DNA of 64,000 bases from Brevundimonas mediterranea. Its GTDB lineage: Bacteria; Pseudomonadota; Alphaproteobacteria; Caulobacterales; Caulobacteraceae. The notes beneath the pieces are model-generated. The model was not told where the DNA came from. It was given only the letters and a program-made list of their open reading frames with translations, and ran no database searches. Both the position numbers and the translations under genes were made by a program. The DNA lies in contig NZ_CP048751.1 of assembly GCF_011064825.1 (NCBI RefSeq), forward strand, positions 3,286,001 through 3,350,000, read 5' to 3'. Shown in pieces: positions 45,611 to 54,996 of this stretch (positions are counted from its first letter, which is position 1; each line of letters begins with the position of its first letter).

Positions 45611-46443
45611 GGTCGCACATACTCCCAATGCCAGGGCTCATAGACATAGGGTACGAACCCGAACCGCCCGGCGTTGGCGACCAGCCAGCGATAGGTCGCC
45701 GACCGCGCCATATGTTCGCGGCTGGCGGCCGCGGTCGAATCGACCCCACGCCCCGGCGCCTGACCGACATAGAGATCGACCGCCGTCCCCGTCCGATGCG
45801 GCGAACAGACGGCGCGGCGCAGGCCGTCGCAATTGCCCTGCTGGGCGCAGCGCGCGGCGTCCGCCTCTGGATCGCGGAAGCCGGAAAAAATTTGCAGCAG
45901 TTCGGGATCGGCCGCGACCTCGGGAACCTCGGCGCGGGCGGCGGCGACCATCCGGCGATAGGCGTCCAGAACGTCGCGTCGCAACAGGCGCGTCAGCCGG
46001 TCAGCGTGTTCCTCGGATTCGACCAGATAGCCCAATTGGTTGATCGGCGGCGGGTCGGGGCATTCCTGGCGGGTGCGGGCCATGACGAACGGTCGACGCT
46101 CCTGCCACAGCCCCCGCAGGACCTGAAAGGTCGACGCATCGAACAGGCCGGTCGGCGCTAGGCCATGGGTCTGCTGGAAGCCCGCTAGTTGCGAGGCGAA
46201 GATCGGCGTGCCCGGACCGCAAGTCGTGTGCAGTTCGCGCTGGATCAGGGGAACATAGGTCCGCCACCCCCATTCGGTCGCCCCGAACGGGGTCCATTCC
46301 ATCGCGTAAGCCGAGGCGGCGTTGACCAGGGCCTGTCCGCCCCAGACGTCGGCATTGGTGTGACAGGGTCCAGCCGCACGCGCGCCGCCGGCCGCAGCCA
46401 GGACGAAACAGACCGACAGAAAGGCAATAAGGTTTCGCCACAT
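45586..46443 (-). CDS. Exported M15-type D-alanyl-D-alanine carboxypeptidase-like protein
   Basis: 285 residues from ATG 46443, with a signal peptide (LIAFLSVCFVLAAAGGARAA). The first half is Cys-containing with a peptidoglycan-binding-like segment (FQQTHGLAPTGLFDASTFQVL); the second half holds the VanY/M15B zinc site: HRTGTAVDLYVG (about 215) and EPWHWEYV near the end. It would trim cell-wall peptides in the periplasm. Divergent from the GPH transporter and overlapped by the Vgr-related gene. Confidence 0.87.
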   Translation of the reverse strand: MWRNLIAFLSVCFVLAAAGGARAAGPCHTNADVWGGQALVNAASAYAMEWTPFGATEWGWRTYVPLIQRELHTTCGPGTPIFASQLAGFQQTHGLAPTGLFDASTFQVLRGLWQERRPFVMARTRQECPDPPPINQLGYLVESEEHADRLTRLLRRDVLDAYRRMVAAARAEVPEVAADPELLQIFSGFRDPEADAARCAQQGNCDGLRRAVCSPHRTGTAVDLYVGQAPGRGVDSTAAASREHMARSATYRWLVANAGRFGFVPYVYEPWHWEYVRPWDPSFAP

Positions 46444-46579
46444 GCCGAACAGCAAGCCCCAAGCCGGTCGCTGGAGCAAGCACAGAGAGACCGCAGCGCC
46501 CAAATCCGACTCCGCGTCCGTCCGTAAAGCTGCGATGGTGAACCGGCCCGACTCATCCGGGCTGTTCCGGACCCGCTGC

Positions 46580-47947
46580 ATGACCGTCGCCGCCGCGCCC
46601 CGTCGCTCCAACGCCGTGCTCGCCGCCTTCTCCGGCCCCTGCCTGCCGCTGGCGGCCTTCGGCGTCGCCCTGCCCGTCACTCTGCCGGAATTCTACGCCA
46701 CCTACGTCGGGCTCGAGCTGGGCGTGGTCGCGGCCGTCTTCATGGCCGTGCGTCTGATCGACATCGTCTTCGACCCCTTCATCGGCTGGGGCATGGACAA
46801 GACCAGGACCCGGTTTGGCCGCTACCGCCCCTGGATGGCGATCTCGACGCCGATGCTGATGCTAGCCGCCTTCATGATGTTCGTCGTGGTCCAGCCCGGC
46901 GCGCCGCCTCTCTATCTGTTCGGCTGGCTGCTGTTCCTCTACCTCGGCTTCTCCATCGGCACCCTGGGCCAACTGGGCTGGGCCGCCGTCCTCGCGCCCC
47001 AGTATGATCAGCGCAGCCGCGTCTACGGCTGGTGGCAGGTGTTCAACATCATCGGCGTCGTGCTGATCCTCGTCTTGCCGACCATCGTGGTGAAGACGGG
47101 CATCGGCGACTACGCCGACGGCGTGCGGATCATGGGCTGGGCCATCGTCATCGCCCTGCCCGTCACCATCGGCCTGGCCATGTTCGTGGTGCCCGAACCA
47201 GTGACCAAGGGGGACCAGCCGCATGGAAGCCTCGGCGCCTATCTGTCCCTGCTGGGCCAGAAGACGGTGCGGAAACTTCTCATCTCGGACCTGCTGCTCG
47301 GCGTGGCGCCCGGCATCACCGGTTCGCTGCTGTTCTTCTTCTTCGGCCAGGTCCGGGGCTATGATCACACCCAGGCCGGTCTGTTCATGCTGGTCTATTT
47401 CATCGCCGGCCTGTGCGGCGCGCCCTTCTGGGCCTGGTTCGCCACCCGTGTCGGCAAGGACCGAGGCCTGGCCGTGGCCAGCCTCGTCTCGGCTGTCCTC
47501 TATGTCGGCGCCACGCTCGTCCCCGGCGGCAACTTCGCCCTGACGGCCGTGGTCATGTTCATAGCGGGCCTGCCCTATGCCGCCGGCCTGTTCCTGACCC
47601 GCGCCATGATGGCCGACGCCGGCGACGAGGAGCGGTTCAAGACGGGCGTCGATCGCACCGGCCTGATGCTGTCCATCCTGTCGGCGACGACCAAGATCGG
47701 CCACGTCGCCGCTCTGATCCCCTATTTCATCCTTCAGGAGGTCGGCTTCCGCGCCCTTCCGGGCCCAGCGGGCAACAGCGAGACCGCGCTGCTGACGCTG
47801 CAGATCCTGTTCATCGCCGTGCCCGGCGTACTGCTCGTCCTGGCCGGCTGGGTGCTGAAGGACTATCCGCTGACCCAGGCCCGCCACAACGCCATCCGTG
47901 AGAAGCTTGATGCGCGCGATGCCGAACCGACGGCGGTGCGCCTGTGA
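46580..47947 (+). CDS. MFS transporter, GPH sugar:cation symporter type
   Basis: 455 residues from ATG 46580; in-frame starts upstream (46535) add a charged lead without a better ribosome site. Twelve membrane segments are likely. RLIDIVFDPFIGWGMDKTRTRFGRYRPWM is split here as the family hallmark DPFIGW and RTRFGRYRPW. GPH proteins import glycosides, pentosides or hexuronides with protons or sodium. No sugar enzyme is nearby and the stop overlaps mazG (GTGA). Confidence 0.9.
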   Translation: MTVAAAPRRSNAVLAAFSGPCLPLAAFGVALPVTLPEFYATYVGLELGVVAAVFMAVRLIDIVFDPFIGWGMDKTRTRFGRYRPWMAISTPMLMLAAFMMFVVVQPGAPPLYLFGWLLFLYLGFSIGTLGQLGWAAVLAPQYDQRSRVYGWWQVFNIIGVVLILVLPTIVVKTGIGDYADGVRIMGWAIVIALPVTIGLAMFVVPEPVTKGDQPHGSLGAYLSLLGQKTVRKLLISDLLLGVAPGITGSLLFFFFGQVRGYDHTQAGLFMLVYFIAGLCGAPFWAWFATRVGKDRGLAVASLVSAVLYVGATLVPGGNFALTAVVMFIAGLPYAAGLFLTRAMMADAGDEERFKTGVDRTGLMLSILSATTKIGHVAALIPYFILQEVGFRALPGPAGNSETALLTLQILFIAVPGVLLVLAGWVLKDYPLTQARHNAIREKLDARDAEPTAVRL

Positions 47948-48738
47948 GACTGATAGACCGCCTGCTCGGCGTCATGGAACGGCTGCGCGACCCGGACGGC
48001 GGCTGCCCCTGGGACGTGGAGCAGACCTTCGCCACCATCGCCCCCTATACGATCGAAGAGGCCTATGAGGTCGCCGACGCCATCGAGCGCAACGACCTGA
48101 ACGAGCTGAAGGGCGAACTCGGCGATCTGCTGTTCCAGGTCATCTTCCATGCCCGCATGGCCGAGGAACAGGGCTTGTTCGCCTTCGACGACGTAGTCAC
48201 GGCCATCGCCGACAAGCTGGAACGCCGCCACCCCCACGTCTTCGGCGACGAAGCCCAGCGCACCTCGAAAGAACAGACCGTCGCCTGGGAAACCATCAAG
48301 GCCGCCGAGCGCAAGGACCGCAAGAAGCCCGGCGCCCTCGACGACGTCCCCGTCGGCCTGCCCGCCCTGACCCGCGCCGCCAAACTGACCAAGCGCGCCG
48401 GCCGCGTCGGCTTCGACTGGCCCTCGACCGACGAGGTGTTCGACAAACTGGCCGAAGAGGTGGCGGAACTGCGCGTCGAGATCGCGGCCGGCGACATGGC
48501 CAAGGCGCGCGAGGAGATGGGCGACCTGCTGTTCGTCGTGGCCAACCTGGCCCGCAAGCTGGACGTCGAGCCCGAGGACGCCCTGCGCGCCACCAACGCC
48601 AAGTTCGTGCGTCGCTTCGGCTTCATCGAGGCGGAACTGGCCAAGGACGGCCGCACGCCCGACCAATCGACGCTGGAGGAGATGGACCGCCTCTGGGACG
48701 CCGCAAAGGTCGCCGAGAAGGCCGGCTCCCCATCCTGA
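47944..48738 (+). CDS. mazG: Nucleoside triphosphate pyrophosphohydrolase MazG
   Basis: 264 residues from GTG 47944, overlapping the transporter stop. Two MazG domains: the first with DGGCPWDVEQTF, EEAYEVADAIE and GELGDLLFQVIFHARM; the second with AEEVAELRVEI and EEMGDLLFVVANLARKL. It hydrolyses all canonical NTPs/dNTPs to monophosphates and can limit damaged nucleotides or ppGpp-type signalling. It lies three genes from hflX and hfq, its usual neighbourhood in alphaproteobacteria, but on the opposite strand. Confidence 0.96.
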   Translation: MRLIDRLLGVMERLRDPDGGCPWDVEQTFATIAPYTIEEAYEVADAIERNDLNELKGELGDLLFQVIFHARMAEEQGLFAFDDVVTAIADKLERRHPHVFGDEAQRTSKEQTVAWETIKAAERKDRKKPGALDDVPVGLPALTRAAKLTKRAGRVGFDWPSTDEVFDKLAEEVAELRVEIAAGDMAKAREEMGDLLFVVANLARKLDVEPEDALRATNAKFVRRFGFIEAELAKDGRTPDQSTLEEMDRLWDAAKVAEKAGSPS

Positions 48739-48746
48739 GCCCGCGC

Positions 48747-49403
48747 ATGCCCTACGACCTGATCATCTTCGACTATGACGGCGTCGTCGCCGACAGCGAG
48801 GTGCTGAACAGCACCGTCATGGCCGAGCAATTGACCGCCATCGGCCTGCCGACCAGCCTGGACGACGTCTTGGCCGCCTATACGGGCAAGCGCTGGCGCG
48901 ACAACCGGCCGGCGGTCGAAGCCGCCTTGGGCCGGCTCTGCCCCGAGGACTTCCACACCACCTGGTTCGCCACCTGCCGCGCCCGCGCGCCGATCCATCT
49001 GAAGCCCGTCCCCGGCATGATCGACTTCGTCGCCACCCGGTCCGAGGCCCGCTGCATCGCCTCGTCCAGCGGCCCTGACTGGATCGGCGTCGGCCTGGAC
49101 CTGTTCGGCCTGACCGATCATTTCGACGGCGCCGTCTTCACCGGCCTGGTGGTCGAGCGCGGCAAGCCGCACCCCGACATCTTCCTGCACGCCGCCGAAA
49201 ACATGGGCGTCGATCCGGCCCGCGTTCTGGTGATCGAAGACAGCGAGGCGGGCGTCACCGCCGGGATCGCGGCCGGAATGACGGTGGTCGGCCTGACCGC
49301 CGGCGGCCATATCCGCGACGGCCACGCCGAACGCCTGGTCGCCCGCGGCGCCCACCACATCGCCGACAGCTACGCGGCGGTCGCGGCGTTCATGGATCGC
49401 TGA
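48747..49403 (+). CDS. HAD-superfamily hydrolase, phosphoglycolate phosphatase-like
   Basis: 218 residues. HAD motif I is FDYDGVVADSE, motif II is IASSSG, motif III is the Lys of RGKPHPDIFL, motif IV is VIEDSEAGVTAGIAAGM. The cap is helical (subclass I). Such enzymes remove phosphate from small sugar phosphates; the substrate is not readable. It starts eight bases after mazG and is convergent with the antiporter gene. Confidence 0.93.
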   Translation: MPYDLIIFDYDGVVADSEVLNSTVMAEQLTAIGLPTSLDDVLAAYTGKRWRDNRPAVEAALGRLCPEDFHTTWFATCRARAPIHLKPVPGMIDFVATRSEARCIASSSGPDWIGVGLDLFGLTDHFDGAVFTGLVVERGKPHPDIFLHAAENMGVDPARVLVIEDSEAGVTAGIAAGMTVVGLTAGGHIRDGHAERLVARGAHHIADSYAAVAAFMDR

Positions 49404-49406
49404 CCG

Positions 49407-51047
49407 CTAAAGATACCGCAATTCCTGAAGATCCACTTCACGGATCATCTTGCGCGCGGCGACCTCGTCCAGTTGACGCGCCCGCGCCAACCGCCCCAGT
49501 TCTTCTCGCTCGGCCGCCAGACCGGCCAGCCACAGTCGGCGTTCCACCGCGTCGATCTTGCGCGCCACGACCGCGTCGTCCTCGTCGGTGCGGGTATGGG
49601 TCTCGATGCGGCGGCGATAGACTTCCATGATCCGGCTGGCGACATCGGAATAGAGATCGGGATTGGTCTTGCCCTCGGCCATGGCGTGGGAGGCGTCCTC
49701 GACGGCGCGCAGGGCGGCCGAGGCGGCGGCGACACGCCCGCGGTCCTCCTCCCGTTCCTGCGAGGGTTCCGGTGGCAGTTCGACCCCCTTCATCAGGCGC
49801 GGCAGGGCGAAGGTCGCCACCAGCAGCGAGACGATGATCACTCCCGCCGCCAGGAAGATGGCCAGGTTGCGCGACGGCATCGGCGATCCGTCGCCCAGGA
49901 CGAACGGCAGGGTCAATATGCCCGCCAGGGTGATGGCCCCGCGCACGCCCGCCAGCGACATCACCAGGGTCAGGCGCAACCCGACCTTGGCGGGCGGGCC
50001 GCGATGGCGCCGTCGGAACAGGGTCAGCTTCAGCGAGGTCCAGACCCAGACAAACCGCATGACCGCCAGGGCGGCGACGATGGCGAACACATAGACGGCC
50101 AGCCACCAGACTTCCGGCCGGCTGGTGCCCCGCACCACCTCGGCCGCCCGCGCCAGGATCGACGGCATCTGTTCGCCCAGGATGACGAAGATGATGCCGT
50201 TGGCGACGAACTGGACCGTGTCCCACACTACGCCGCGCCGAATTCGGGTCATGGCCAGGGACTGGCCTCCGATCCCGCCGCCCCGCTCGGTGAAGCTCAT
50301 GGTCACGCCCGCCGCCACCGCCGCCAGGATGCCGGAGGCGTGCAGTTCTTCAGCGACCAGATAGGCGGCGAAGGGGATCAACAGGCTGACCAAAATCTGC
50401 GCCCCGACGTCCTCGCCCCAGCGGCGACTGACGAAACCCTTGGCGTAACTGATGGCCATGGTGACCAGAACGCCTGTCACCACGCCGACCAGGGCCAGCC
50501 AGGCGAAGGATCCGATGGCGCTGCCGATCGAGAAGGCGCCGGTCGTGGCCGCAACCACCGCGATCCGCATGCAGGTCAGGCCGGTGGCGTCGTTCAACAG
50601 CGACTCGCCCTCCAGGATGTGCATCAGCCGTTTGGGAATCGGCGCCCGGGCGGCGATGGCCTGAACCGCGATGGGGTCGGTCGGCGACAGGATGGCGGCC
50701 AGGGCGAAAGCCACCGCCAGCGGCATCTCCGGGATCATCCACCAGATCAGGAAGCCCAGACCGATGACGGTGAACAGGACCAGGCCCAGGGCCAGCTCCA
50801 GGATCACCGCCCGGTCGCGGAACAGCGCCTCTTTGGGGATGCGCCAGCCGTCCAGAAACAGCAGGGGCGGCAGGAACAGGAGGAAGAAGATGTCCGGCTC
50901 CAGATCCACCGTCGTGCCTGTCGCCAGCACGATGGCGGCCCCCAGGCCGATCTGCACCAAGGGCAAGGCGATGCGCGTGATCCGCGCGACCGAGCCCGAC
51001 ACCACGACGGCCAGAAGCAGCAGCAGGACGGTCTCGATCAGATGCAT
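49407..51047 (-). CDS. Na+/H+ antiporter, CPA1 family
   Basis: A 546-residue inner-membrane protein with about 12 membrane segments, followed by a hydrophilic C-terminal region of roughly 120 residues. Ion-site motifs are LSPTDPIAVQAIAAR and EGESLLNDATGL, typical of NhaP-type proteins. It exchanges sodium (or potassium) for protons. It starts three bases after hflX, so it probably belongs to the hfq-hflX transcript. Confidence 0.93.
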   Translation of the reverse strand: MHLIETVLLLLLAVVVSGSVARITRIALPLVQIGLGAAIVLATGTTVDLEPDIFFLLFLPPLLFLDGWRIPKEALFRDRAVILELALGLVLFTVIGLGFLIWWMIPEMPLAVAFALAAILSPTDPIAVQAIAARAPIPKRLMHILEGESLLNDATGLTCMRIAVVAATTGAFSIGSAIGSFAWLALVGVVTGVLVTMAISYAKGFVSRRWGEDVGAQILVSLLIPFAAYLVAEELHASGILAAVAAGVTMSFTERGGGIGGQSLAMTRIRRGVVWDTVQFVANGIIFVILGEQMPSILARAAEVVRGTSRPEVWWLAVYVFAIVAALAVMRFVWVWTSLKLTLFRRRHRGPPAKVGLRLTLVMSLAGVRGAITLAGILTLPFVLGDGSPMPSRNLAIFLAAGVIIVSLLVATFALPRLMKGVELPPEPSQEREEDRGRVAAASAALRAVEDASHAMAEGKTNPDLYSDVASRIMEVYRRRIETHTRTDEDDAVVARKIDAVERRLWLAGLAAEREELGRLARARQLDEVAARKMIREVDLQELRYL

Positions 51048-51050
51048 AGG

Positions 51051-52364
51051 TCAGTCAGCCAGGTCGGGATACAGACGCTCGAATCGCCCCAAGGCTGCAG
51101 GGTGAAGCCTGACCGTGACGTGAGTGCGGCCGGCGTCATCCGTGTCGCGGAAGACCACCCGGCCGTGTTCATACAGCCAGGCCAGGGCCTCGCCCTGGTC
51201 GGGCTCCAGCGTCAGCCGGGTCTCGGGATCGTCGTCGATCAGGCCGGCGATGGTCTGGCGCAGGGGTTCGATTCCCTCGCCCGTCCAGGCCGAGACGGCG
51301 ACCGCCTCGCCCGTTTTCGCCAGACGTTCGGCCTGACCCAGCACGGCCTCACGCGCCTCATCGTCCAGCAGGTCGATCTTGTTCCAGACCTCGAGCACGC
51401 GTCGGGTCTTGCCCTCGGGGGTCTCGATCTGTTTCAGCACCGTCTCGACGTCCTTGGCCTGGGCGTCGCTGTCGGCCGAGGCGATGTCGCGGACGTGCAG
51501 GATCAGGTCGGCCTCGCCCACCTCTTCCAGGGTGGCGCGGAAGCTCTCGACCAGTTCGTGCGGCAGGTCGGAGATGAAGCCGACGGTGTCCGCCACGATG
51601 GCCGGCCGGCCCTGCGGCAGGCGGATGGTTCGCTGGGTCGTGTCCAGGGTGGCGAACAACAGGTCCTTGGCGAAGACCTCGGATCCCGTCAGCCGGTTGA
51701 ACAGGGTCGACTTGCCGGCGTTGGTGTAGCCGACCAGGGCGATGGTCGGGAACGGGACCTTCTGGCGCTGTTTGCGGTGCAGACCGCGCGTGCGGCGCAC
51801 CTCTTCCAGTTCGGCCTTCAGCCGCACGATCCGGTCAGCGATCAGACGCCGGTCCAGCTCGATCTGGGTTTCGCCGGGACCGCCGGTCGAGCCGGTGCCG
51901 CCGCGCTGTCGCTCCAGGTGGGTCCAGGTCCGCACCAGGCGCGACCGCTCATAGTCGAGCCGCGCCAGTTCGACCTGAAGCCGGCCTTCCTTGGTGCGCG
52001 CGCGGCGTCCGAAGATTTCCAGGATCAGGCCGGTGCGGTCGATGACCTTCACCTCCCACGCCTTTTCCAGATTGCGTTGCTGCACCGGGGTCAGGGCGTC
52101 ATCGATGATGACCGCCTCCGCATCGGCCGCGCGAACCAGGGCGGCCAGTTCCTCGACCTTGCCGCTTCCGAACAGGGTGGCAGGCGTGGTCCCACGCAGT
52201 CGCACGATCTCTTCAGCGCGCACGTCAAGGTCCAACGCGCGGGCGAGGCCCACGGCTTCCTCAAGGCGCTCGCTTGCCAGCCGAGGGCTGTCTGAGCGTC
52301 GGTCGGGATGGATGACGACCGCCCGGATCAGCGGGACGGCGTGGTCGATCAGTTTGCTGGTCAA
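51051..52364 (-). CDS. hflX: GTPase HflX
   Basis: 437 residues from TTG 52364, which directly follows the hfq stop. The N-terminal HflX domain includes LFGSGKVEELAAL and a Gly-rich loop QRGGTGSTGGPGETQ; the G domain shows ALVGYTNAGKSTLFNRL (G1), DTVGFISDLP (G3) and VWNKIDLLD (G4). HflX binds the 50S subunit and rescues or splits stalled ribosomes. The hfq-hflX order is conserved across proteobacteria. Confidence 0.95.
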   Translation of the reverse strand: MTSKLIDHAVPLIRAVVIHPDRRSDSPRLASERLEEAVGLARALDLDVRAEEIVRLRGTTPATLFGSGKVEELAALVRAADAEAVIIDDALTPVQQRNLEKAWEVKVIDRTGLILEIFGRRARTKEGRLQVELARLDYERSRLVRTWTHLERQRGGTGSTGGPGETQIELDRRLIADRIVRLKAELEEVRRTRGLHRKQRQKVPFPTIALVGYTNAGKSTLFNRLTGSEVFAKDLLFATLDTTQRTIRLPQGRPAIVADTVGFISDLPHELVESFRATLEEVGEADLILHVRDIASADSDAQAKDVETVLKQIETPEGKTRRVLEVWNKIDLLDDEAREAVLGQAERLAKTGEAVAVSAWTGEGIEPLRQTIAGLIDDDPETRLTLEPDQGEALAWLYEHGRVVFRDTDDAGRTHVTVRLHPAALGRFERLYPDLAD

Positions 52365-52610
52365 TCAGTCTTCTTCGGCGTCGGGCTCGTACAGTTGCAC
52401 GGGCGCGGACGGCATGATGGTGGAGATGGCGTGCTTGTACACCAGCTGGGACTGGCCATCGCGGCGCAGCAGCACACAGAAGTTGTCGAACCAGGTCACG
52501 ATACCCTGCAGCTTGACCCCATTGACCAAGAAGATGGTCAGCGGCGTCTTGGTCTTGCGGACCGAGTTGAGGAAGGTGTCCTGAAGGTTCTGACGTTTGT
52601 CTTGCGACAT
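52365..52610 (-). CDS. hfq: RNA chaperone Hfq
   Basis: An 81-residue Sm-like hexameric RNA chaperone. Sm1 contains [28 protein letters not shown] and Sm2 contains [13 protein letters not shown]; split here as [18 protein letters not shown] and YKHAIST. The C-terminal tail is short, as in other alphaproteobacteria. It pairs small RNAs with mRNAs. The leader upstream of its ATG contains a possible self-binding site. Confidence 0.98.
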   Translation of the reverse strand: MSQDKRQNLQDTFLNSVRKTKTPLTIFLVNGVKLQGIVTWFDNFCVLLRRDGQSQLVYKHAISTIMPSAPVQLYEPDAEED

Positions 52611-52612
52611 GG

Positions 52613-52642
52613 CAGGTTTTTCCTGTTCTTTGTTGTTCGTCG
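52613..52642 (-). promoter_or_regulatory. A-rich leader and SD hairpin of hfq (possible autoregulation site)
   Basis: On the minus strand the leader reads ACGAACAACAAAG then AACAGG-AAAAA-CCTGCC before the ATG. CAGG (pairing with CCTG) contains the AGGA ribosome binding site inside a small hairpin (52613-52625), and the preceding A-A-N repeats resemble sequences bound by the distal face of Hfq. Self-control is inferred. Confidence 0.45.
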
Positions 52643-52716
52643 CCGAGGGAGCGGCGTCGGGGCCGGATGGCGGCCGGAAGCGACCTTAAACGCCGCCTCC
52701 GTGCTCCGGCAACGCC

Positions 52717-53580
52717 CTAAATGGCGTCTCGGCGCGCCTGATCAAGATAGAGCTGACGCAGCTTCAGCGTAATCGGTCCCGGCCTGCCGTCGCCAATCTT
52801 CGTTCCGTCAATCGAGATCGCCGGAGTGACGAAGGCGCCGGCGGCGGTGAAGAAGGCTTCCCGCGCCCGCTTGGCCTCCTCGACGCTGAACGGACGCTCG
52901 TCCAGTTCGACCCCATGTTCCTTGATCAGCGCCATCAGGCTGGTGCGGGTGCAGCCTTTGAGGATGTTGGCCTGGGTGTCGCGGGTCCGCAGCTTGCCGT
53001 GCTCATCCACGATCCAGGCGTTGGTCGAGGAGCCCTCGGTCACCAGCCCCATATCGTCCACCAGCCAGGCCTCATAGGCGCCGGCCTCGCGCGCGGCCTG
53101 TTTGGCCAGGATGTTGGGCAAAAGCCCGACCGTCTTGATGTCGCACCGCCCCCAACGGATGTCAGGCTGGGTCAGGACGGCGACCCCTTTCTGCGCCTGC
53201 GCCTCTCCGCGCGCCGGCGAGATCGACTTGGCGGTGACGATGACGCTCGGCGGCGTGCCCGGCGTGGGGAATGGGTGATCGCGGCGCGCCGTGCCGCGCG
53301 TGACCTGTAGATAGACGATGCCGTTCCTCACCCGATTGCGACGGACGGTTTCGCGCAGCACCCGCGTCAGGGACGCGACCGACATCGGAATGTCGATGCG
53401 CAGTTCGTTCAGGCTGCGGTGCAGGCGCGTCATATGGCCGTCGAAGTCCGCCAGCCGTCCGTCGAACACCGACCAGACCTCATAGACCCCGTCCGCGAAC
53501 TGGAAGCCGCGATCCTCGATATGGACCACGGCCTGGCCATGCGGGCTGTAGGTTCCGTTGACATAGGCGACGCGGGACAT
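52717..53580 (-). CDS. dat: D-amino-acid aminotransferase (class IV)
   Basis: A 287-residue fold-type IV PLP enzyme. HIEDRGFQFADGVYEV near the start, the PLP lysine in DIKTVGLLPNILAKQ, VTEGSSTNAWIV and GCTRTSLMALI are standard. It interconverts D-amino acids and 2-oxo acids, usually D-alanine or D-glutamate for the cell wall. Its ATG overlaps the ntrX stop by one base (TGATG); hfq follows 106 bases on. Confidence 0.93.
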   Translation of the reverse strand: MSRVAYVNGTYSPHGQAVVHIEDRGFQFADGVYEVWSVFDGRLADFDGHMTRLHRSLNELRIDIPMSVASLTRVLRETVRRNRVRNGIVYLQVTRGTARRDHPFPTPGTPPSVIVTAKSISPARGEAQAQKGVAVLTQPDIRWGRCDIKTVGLLPNILAKQAAREAGAYEAWLVDDMGLVTEGSSTNAWIVDEHGKLRTRDTQANILKGCTRTSLMALIKEHGVELDERPFSVEEAKRAREAFFTAAGAFVTPAISIDGTKIGDGRPGPITLKLRQLYLDQARRDAI

Positions 53581-54986
53581 CAGGCCGGATCTTCCTCTTC
53601 TCCACCGCGGGCCGGCGAGACCCCCAGCGACTTCAACTTACGGTGCAGGGCCGAGCGTTCCATGCCGATGAAGGCGGCGGTGCGCGAGATATTGCCGCCG
53701 AACCGCATGATCTGGGCCGCCAGATACTCCCGCTCGAACACTTCCCGCGCCTCGCGCAGCGGCAGGGCGATGGTGCGTTCGGCCCCCAGGTTCGAGGAGC
53801 CTCCGTTCGACGTCGCCACCTCCTGCGGCAGCATGTCGGCGGTGATCGGTTCGTTCGGATCACCGGTCGCCAGGATCAGCAGCCGTTCGATGTTGTTGCG
53901 CAACTGGCGAATATTGCCCGGCCAGGGATGGACTTGCAGAACCGCCACGGCGTCATCGCCGATGATGCGGCGCGGCAGGCCTTGCGAGGCGCTGATCGTG
54001 TCGACGAAATATTCCACCAGTTCGGTGATGTCCTCGCGCCGTTCCGACAAGGCCGGCACCCGGATCGGCACCACGTTCAGACGGTGGAACAGATCCTCGC
54101 GGAACCGACCCTCGGCGATCTCGATCTTCAGGTCGCGTGAGGTCGAGGTCACGACCCGCACATCGACCTGCACGTCCTGTTCGCCGCCGACGCGACGGAA
54201 CCGCTGATCGACCAGCACGCGCAGGATGCGGCTCTGGCTCTCACGCGGCATGTCGCTGATCTCATCCAGATACAGGGTGCCGTTATGGGCGCGTTCGAAC
54301 ACCCCGATCTTGCGCGGACGGCCGTCCTGGCCTTCCTCGCCGAACAGTTCGACGTCCAGCCGCTCCGGCGTCATCCCGGCGGCCGAAATGGCGACGAACT
54401 CGGCCCGGGCGCGCGGGCTGGCCTCGTGGATCTGACGCGCGACCAGCTCCTTGCCGGAACCGGCCGGGCCGGCGATCAGGACCCGGCTGTTGGCCTGGGC
54501 CACCTTGGCGATGGTGCCGCGCAGCGCCTGGGCCGCCTGGGACCGGCCGATCAGACCTGACGGGGTCATCGTCTGGGCCCGCAGACGGCGGTTCTCGCGC
54601 TTCAGCGTCGCCGCCTCGATGGCCCTTTCGACCACGACCACCAGTCGGTCAGACTTGAACGGCTTTTCGATGAAGTCATAGGCGCCGCGCTTCAGGGCCG
54701 TCACCGCCGTCTCGATATTGCCGTGCCCCGAGATCATTACCACAGGCAGGTCGGGGTCGATCTCCTTGACCACCTCCAGCAGCTCCAGCCCGTCCAGACC
54801 GCCGCCCTGCATCCAGATGTCGAGGATCGCCAGCGACGGCTTCCTCGCGCGGATAGCAGCCAGGGCCTCGTCGGAGTTGGCGGCTACGCGCACGGCGTGC
54901 CCCTCGTCCTCGAGCAGGCCCGAAACCAGATCGCGGATGTCCGCCTCGTCATCGACGACCAGAATGTCGGAACCGGTAGGTCGCAT
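53580..54986 (-). CDS. ntrX: Response regulator NtrX without GAFTGA loop
   Basis: 468 residues: receiver domain (1-120, phosphorylated Asp56 in LAILDIWM), AAA+ domain (145-380, Walker A GPAGSGKE at 173-180, Walker B GTLYLDEI), and a Fis-type helix-turn-helix (about 415-455). The sigma-54 contact loop GAFTGA is absent; the segment runs ELFGEEGQDGRPRKIGVF (214-230). So it probably regulates sigma-70 promoters or works by binding only. It pairs with NtrY ten bases upstream. Confidence 0.95.
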   Translation of the reverse strand: MRPTGSDILVVDDEADIRDLVSGLLEDEGHAVRVAANSDEALAAIRARKPSLAILDIWMQGGGLDGLELLEVVKEIDPDLPVVMISGHGNIETAVTALKRGAYDFIEKPFKSDRLVVVVERAIEAATLKRENRRLRAQTMTPSGLIGRSQAAQALRGTIAKVAQANSRVLIAGPAGSGKELVARQIHEASPRARAEFVAISAAGMTPERLDVELFGEEGQDGRPRKIGVFERAHNGTLYLDEISDMPRESQSRILRVLVDQRFRRVGGEQDVQVDVRVVTSTSRDLKIEIAEGRFREDLFHRLNVVPIRVPALSERREDITELVEYFVDTISASQGLPRRIIGDDAVAVLQVHPWPGNIRQLRNNIERLLILATGDPNEPITADMLPQEVATSNGGSSNLGAERTIALPLREAREVFEREYLAAQIMRFGGNISRTAAFIGMERSALHRKLKSLGVSPARGGEEEDPA

Positions 54987-54996
54987 CTTGCCTCGC

